Assembly (NCBI GenBank): GCA_014804915.1
Contig: JAAUYW010000159.1
Span: 1 to 7,071, forward strand
Direction: 5' to 3'
DNA: 7,071 nt
DNA from: Desulfovibrio sp.
GTDB taxonomy: Bacteria > Desulfobacterota > Desulfovibrionia > Desulfovibrionales > Desulfovibrionaceae
Both the position numbers and the translations under genes were made by a program. Below, in pieces: positions 6,633-7,071 of the stretch. Below the pieces are notes generated by a model, which was not told where the DNA came from, searched no databases, and saw only the letters and a list, made by a program, of their open reading frames with translations. Position 1 is the stretch's first letter; every line of letters starts with the position of its first letter.

Positions 6633-6873
6633 TTTGATAAGTTATGAGGGTCAGAGCGTCCAGGAGCTAAAAGAGGATTTTAAAAATGGCGTGGATGATT
6701 ATCTTGACCATTGCAAGCAGACAGGCAAAGAGCCAGGCAAGCCTTATTCCGGAAAATTCACTTTGAGAATTGATCCGGAACTTCACGCAAAATTGGCGGC
6801 TTATGCGAAGTTATCCGGCAAAAGCCTGAATCAGTATGCAGAGCAATTACTGGCAAAATGTGGAGAAATATAA
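6598..6873 (+). pseudogene. hicB: hicB antitoxin remnant, 5'-truncated, fused to hicA
   Basis: The frame +1 relative to hicA encodes FLFGQVLGIADLISYEGQSV then ELKEDFKNGVDDYLDHC, typical of the HicB partial RNase H-like fold. After a linker (KEPGKPYSG) comes KFTLRIDPELHAKLAAYAKL then SGKSLNQYAEQLL, the C-terminal ribbon-helix-helix DNA-binding domain. About 22-25 N-terminal residues of a normal HicB are missing. The frame can be opened from TTG 6541 or ATG 6589, giving 110 or 94 residues, but neither has a convincing ribosome binding site and the first ~16-20 residues would be hicA sequence in the wrong frame. The DNA-binding domain is intact, so a residual regulator protein is conceivable. 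Stop is TAA 6871-6873. The gene looks AT-richer than the fumarate reductase genes, consistent with acquired origin. Confidence 0.75.
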
Positions 6874-6889
6874 TTAAATATCTATCAAA

Positions 6890-6910
6890 CAGGCAAATGG
6901 ATTTTGCCTG
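6890..6910. other. Hairpin downstream of the hicB remnant
   Basis: CAGGCAAA (6890-6897) pairs with TTTGCCTG (6903-6910) around a 5-nt loop, 16 nt after the hicB stop. No T run follows on the plus strand. On the minus strand it is followed by GTTTGATAG, a weak U tract, so it may act as an imperfect terminator in either direction. Confidence 0.4.
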
Positions 6911-7002
6911 CATTGCGAAAATGGGAATTTAATAATAAAAAACAGAGTCCGGCTACCCTCCCAGCTATGCGTCGGCACGGCGCAAACGGAAAGGGCAAAG
7001 CG

Positions 7003-7071
7003 TTATCTGAGCAGGATAGCTACAGCGATGCCGATGACCGCGACAATCAGGGCTGTCTGCGTAATAATGGT
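7003..7071 (-). CDS. Small hydrophobic protein, C-terminal part (start outside window)
   Basis: Not recognised. The minus frame is open from the window edge at 7071 to TAA at 7003-7005 and gives 22 residues ending ALIVAVIGIAVAILLR. Nearly all are hydrophobic, with a terminal arginine, so this is a membrane helix at a protein's C-terminus. It may be a second micro-protein like the one at 6082-6168, or the end of a larger membrane protein; the upstream sequence is not available. A run of six T follows downstream on the minus strand (plus-strand A run 6937-6942), without a convincing GC stem. Confidence 0.45.
   Translation of the reverse strand, partial: TIITQTALIVAVIGIAVAILLR

Noticed and set aside
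6936..7002. Possible minus-strand terminator at the T6 run downstream of the edge gene
   Set aside because: The six T residues are present, but only three- to four-pair stems can be drawn before them.

Overview
The window looks like a chromosomal segment of an anaerobic, respiratory delta-proteobacterium, most likely of the Desulfovibrio type. This is an inference. It rests on a diheme-type menaquinol:fumarate reductase in the order frdC-frdA-frdB beside a short MaeB-like malic enzyme, an association I recall from Desulfovibrio. Codons in the main genes are moderately GC-rich (GGC, GCC, CTG, CGC). No sequence search was run.

Bases 1-5991 hold one co-directional plus-strand block. It starts with the 3' part of frdC (three transmembrane helices, two heme-ligand histidines), then frdA (covalent-FAD flavoprotein) and frdB (three iron-sulfur clusters). 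Next come a strong 12-bp intercistronic hairpin, an AspT/YidE-YbjL-type exchanger with a single TrkA-C domain, and a malic enzyme without a phosphotransacetylase domain. A Rho-independent terminator at 6020-6043 closes the block. Read together, the genes fit C4-dicarboxylate metabolism: fumarate is reduced to succinate at the membrane, malate is decarboxylated to pyruvate with reduction of NAD(P), and the exchanger could move C4-dicarboxylates (for example succinate out, malate, fumarate or aspartate in). No fumarase gene is present here.

Bases 6044-7071 are different: AT-richer, with short and partly broken genes. On the minus strand, converging on the metabolic block, lies a compact series of three very small reading frames. 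The first is hydrophilic with an in-frame TGA. The second is a two-helix membrane protein that appears frameshifted in a G run. The third is an intact 28-residue single-helix membrane protein. On the plus strand is the scar of a hicAB toxin-antitoxin locus: the first ~30 codons of hicA are joined, out of frame, to the C-terminal two thirds of hicB. The right edge carries the C-terminus of another tiny hydrophobic minus-strand protein.

I see no tRNA, rRNA, CRISPR array, insertion sequence or intact defence system. The most noteworthy items are the hicAB deletion scar, the micro-protein cassette, an isoleucine in FrdC where Wolinella has the E-pathway glutamate, and the linkage of an AspT-family exchanger to fumarate reductase and malic enzyme.
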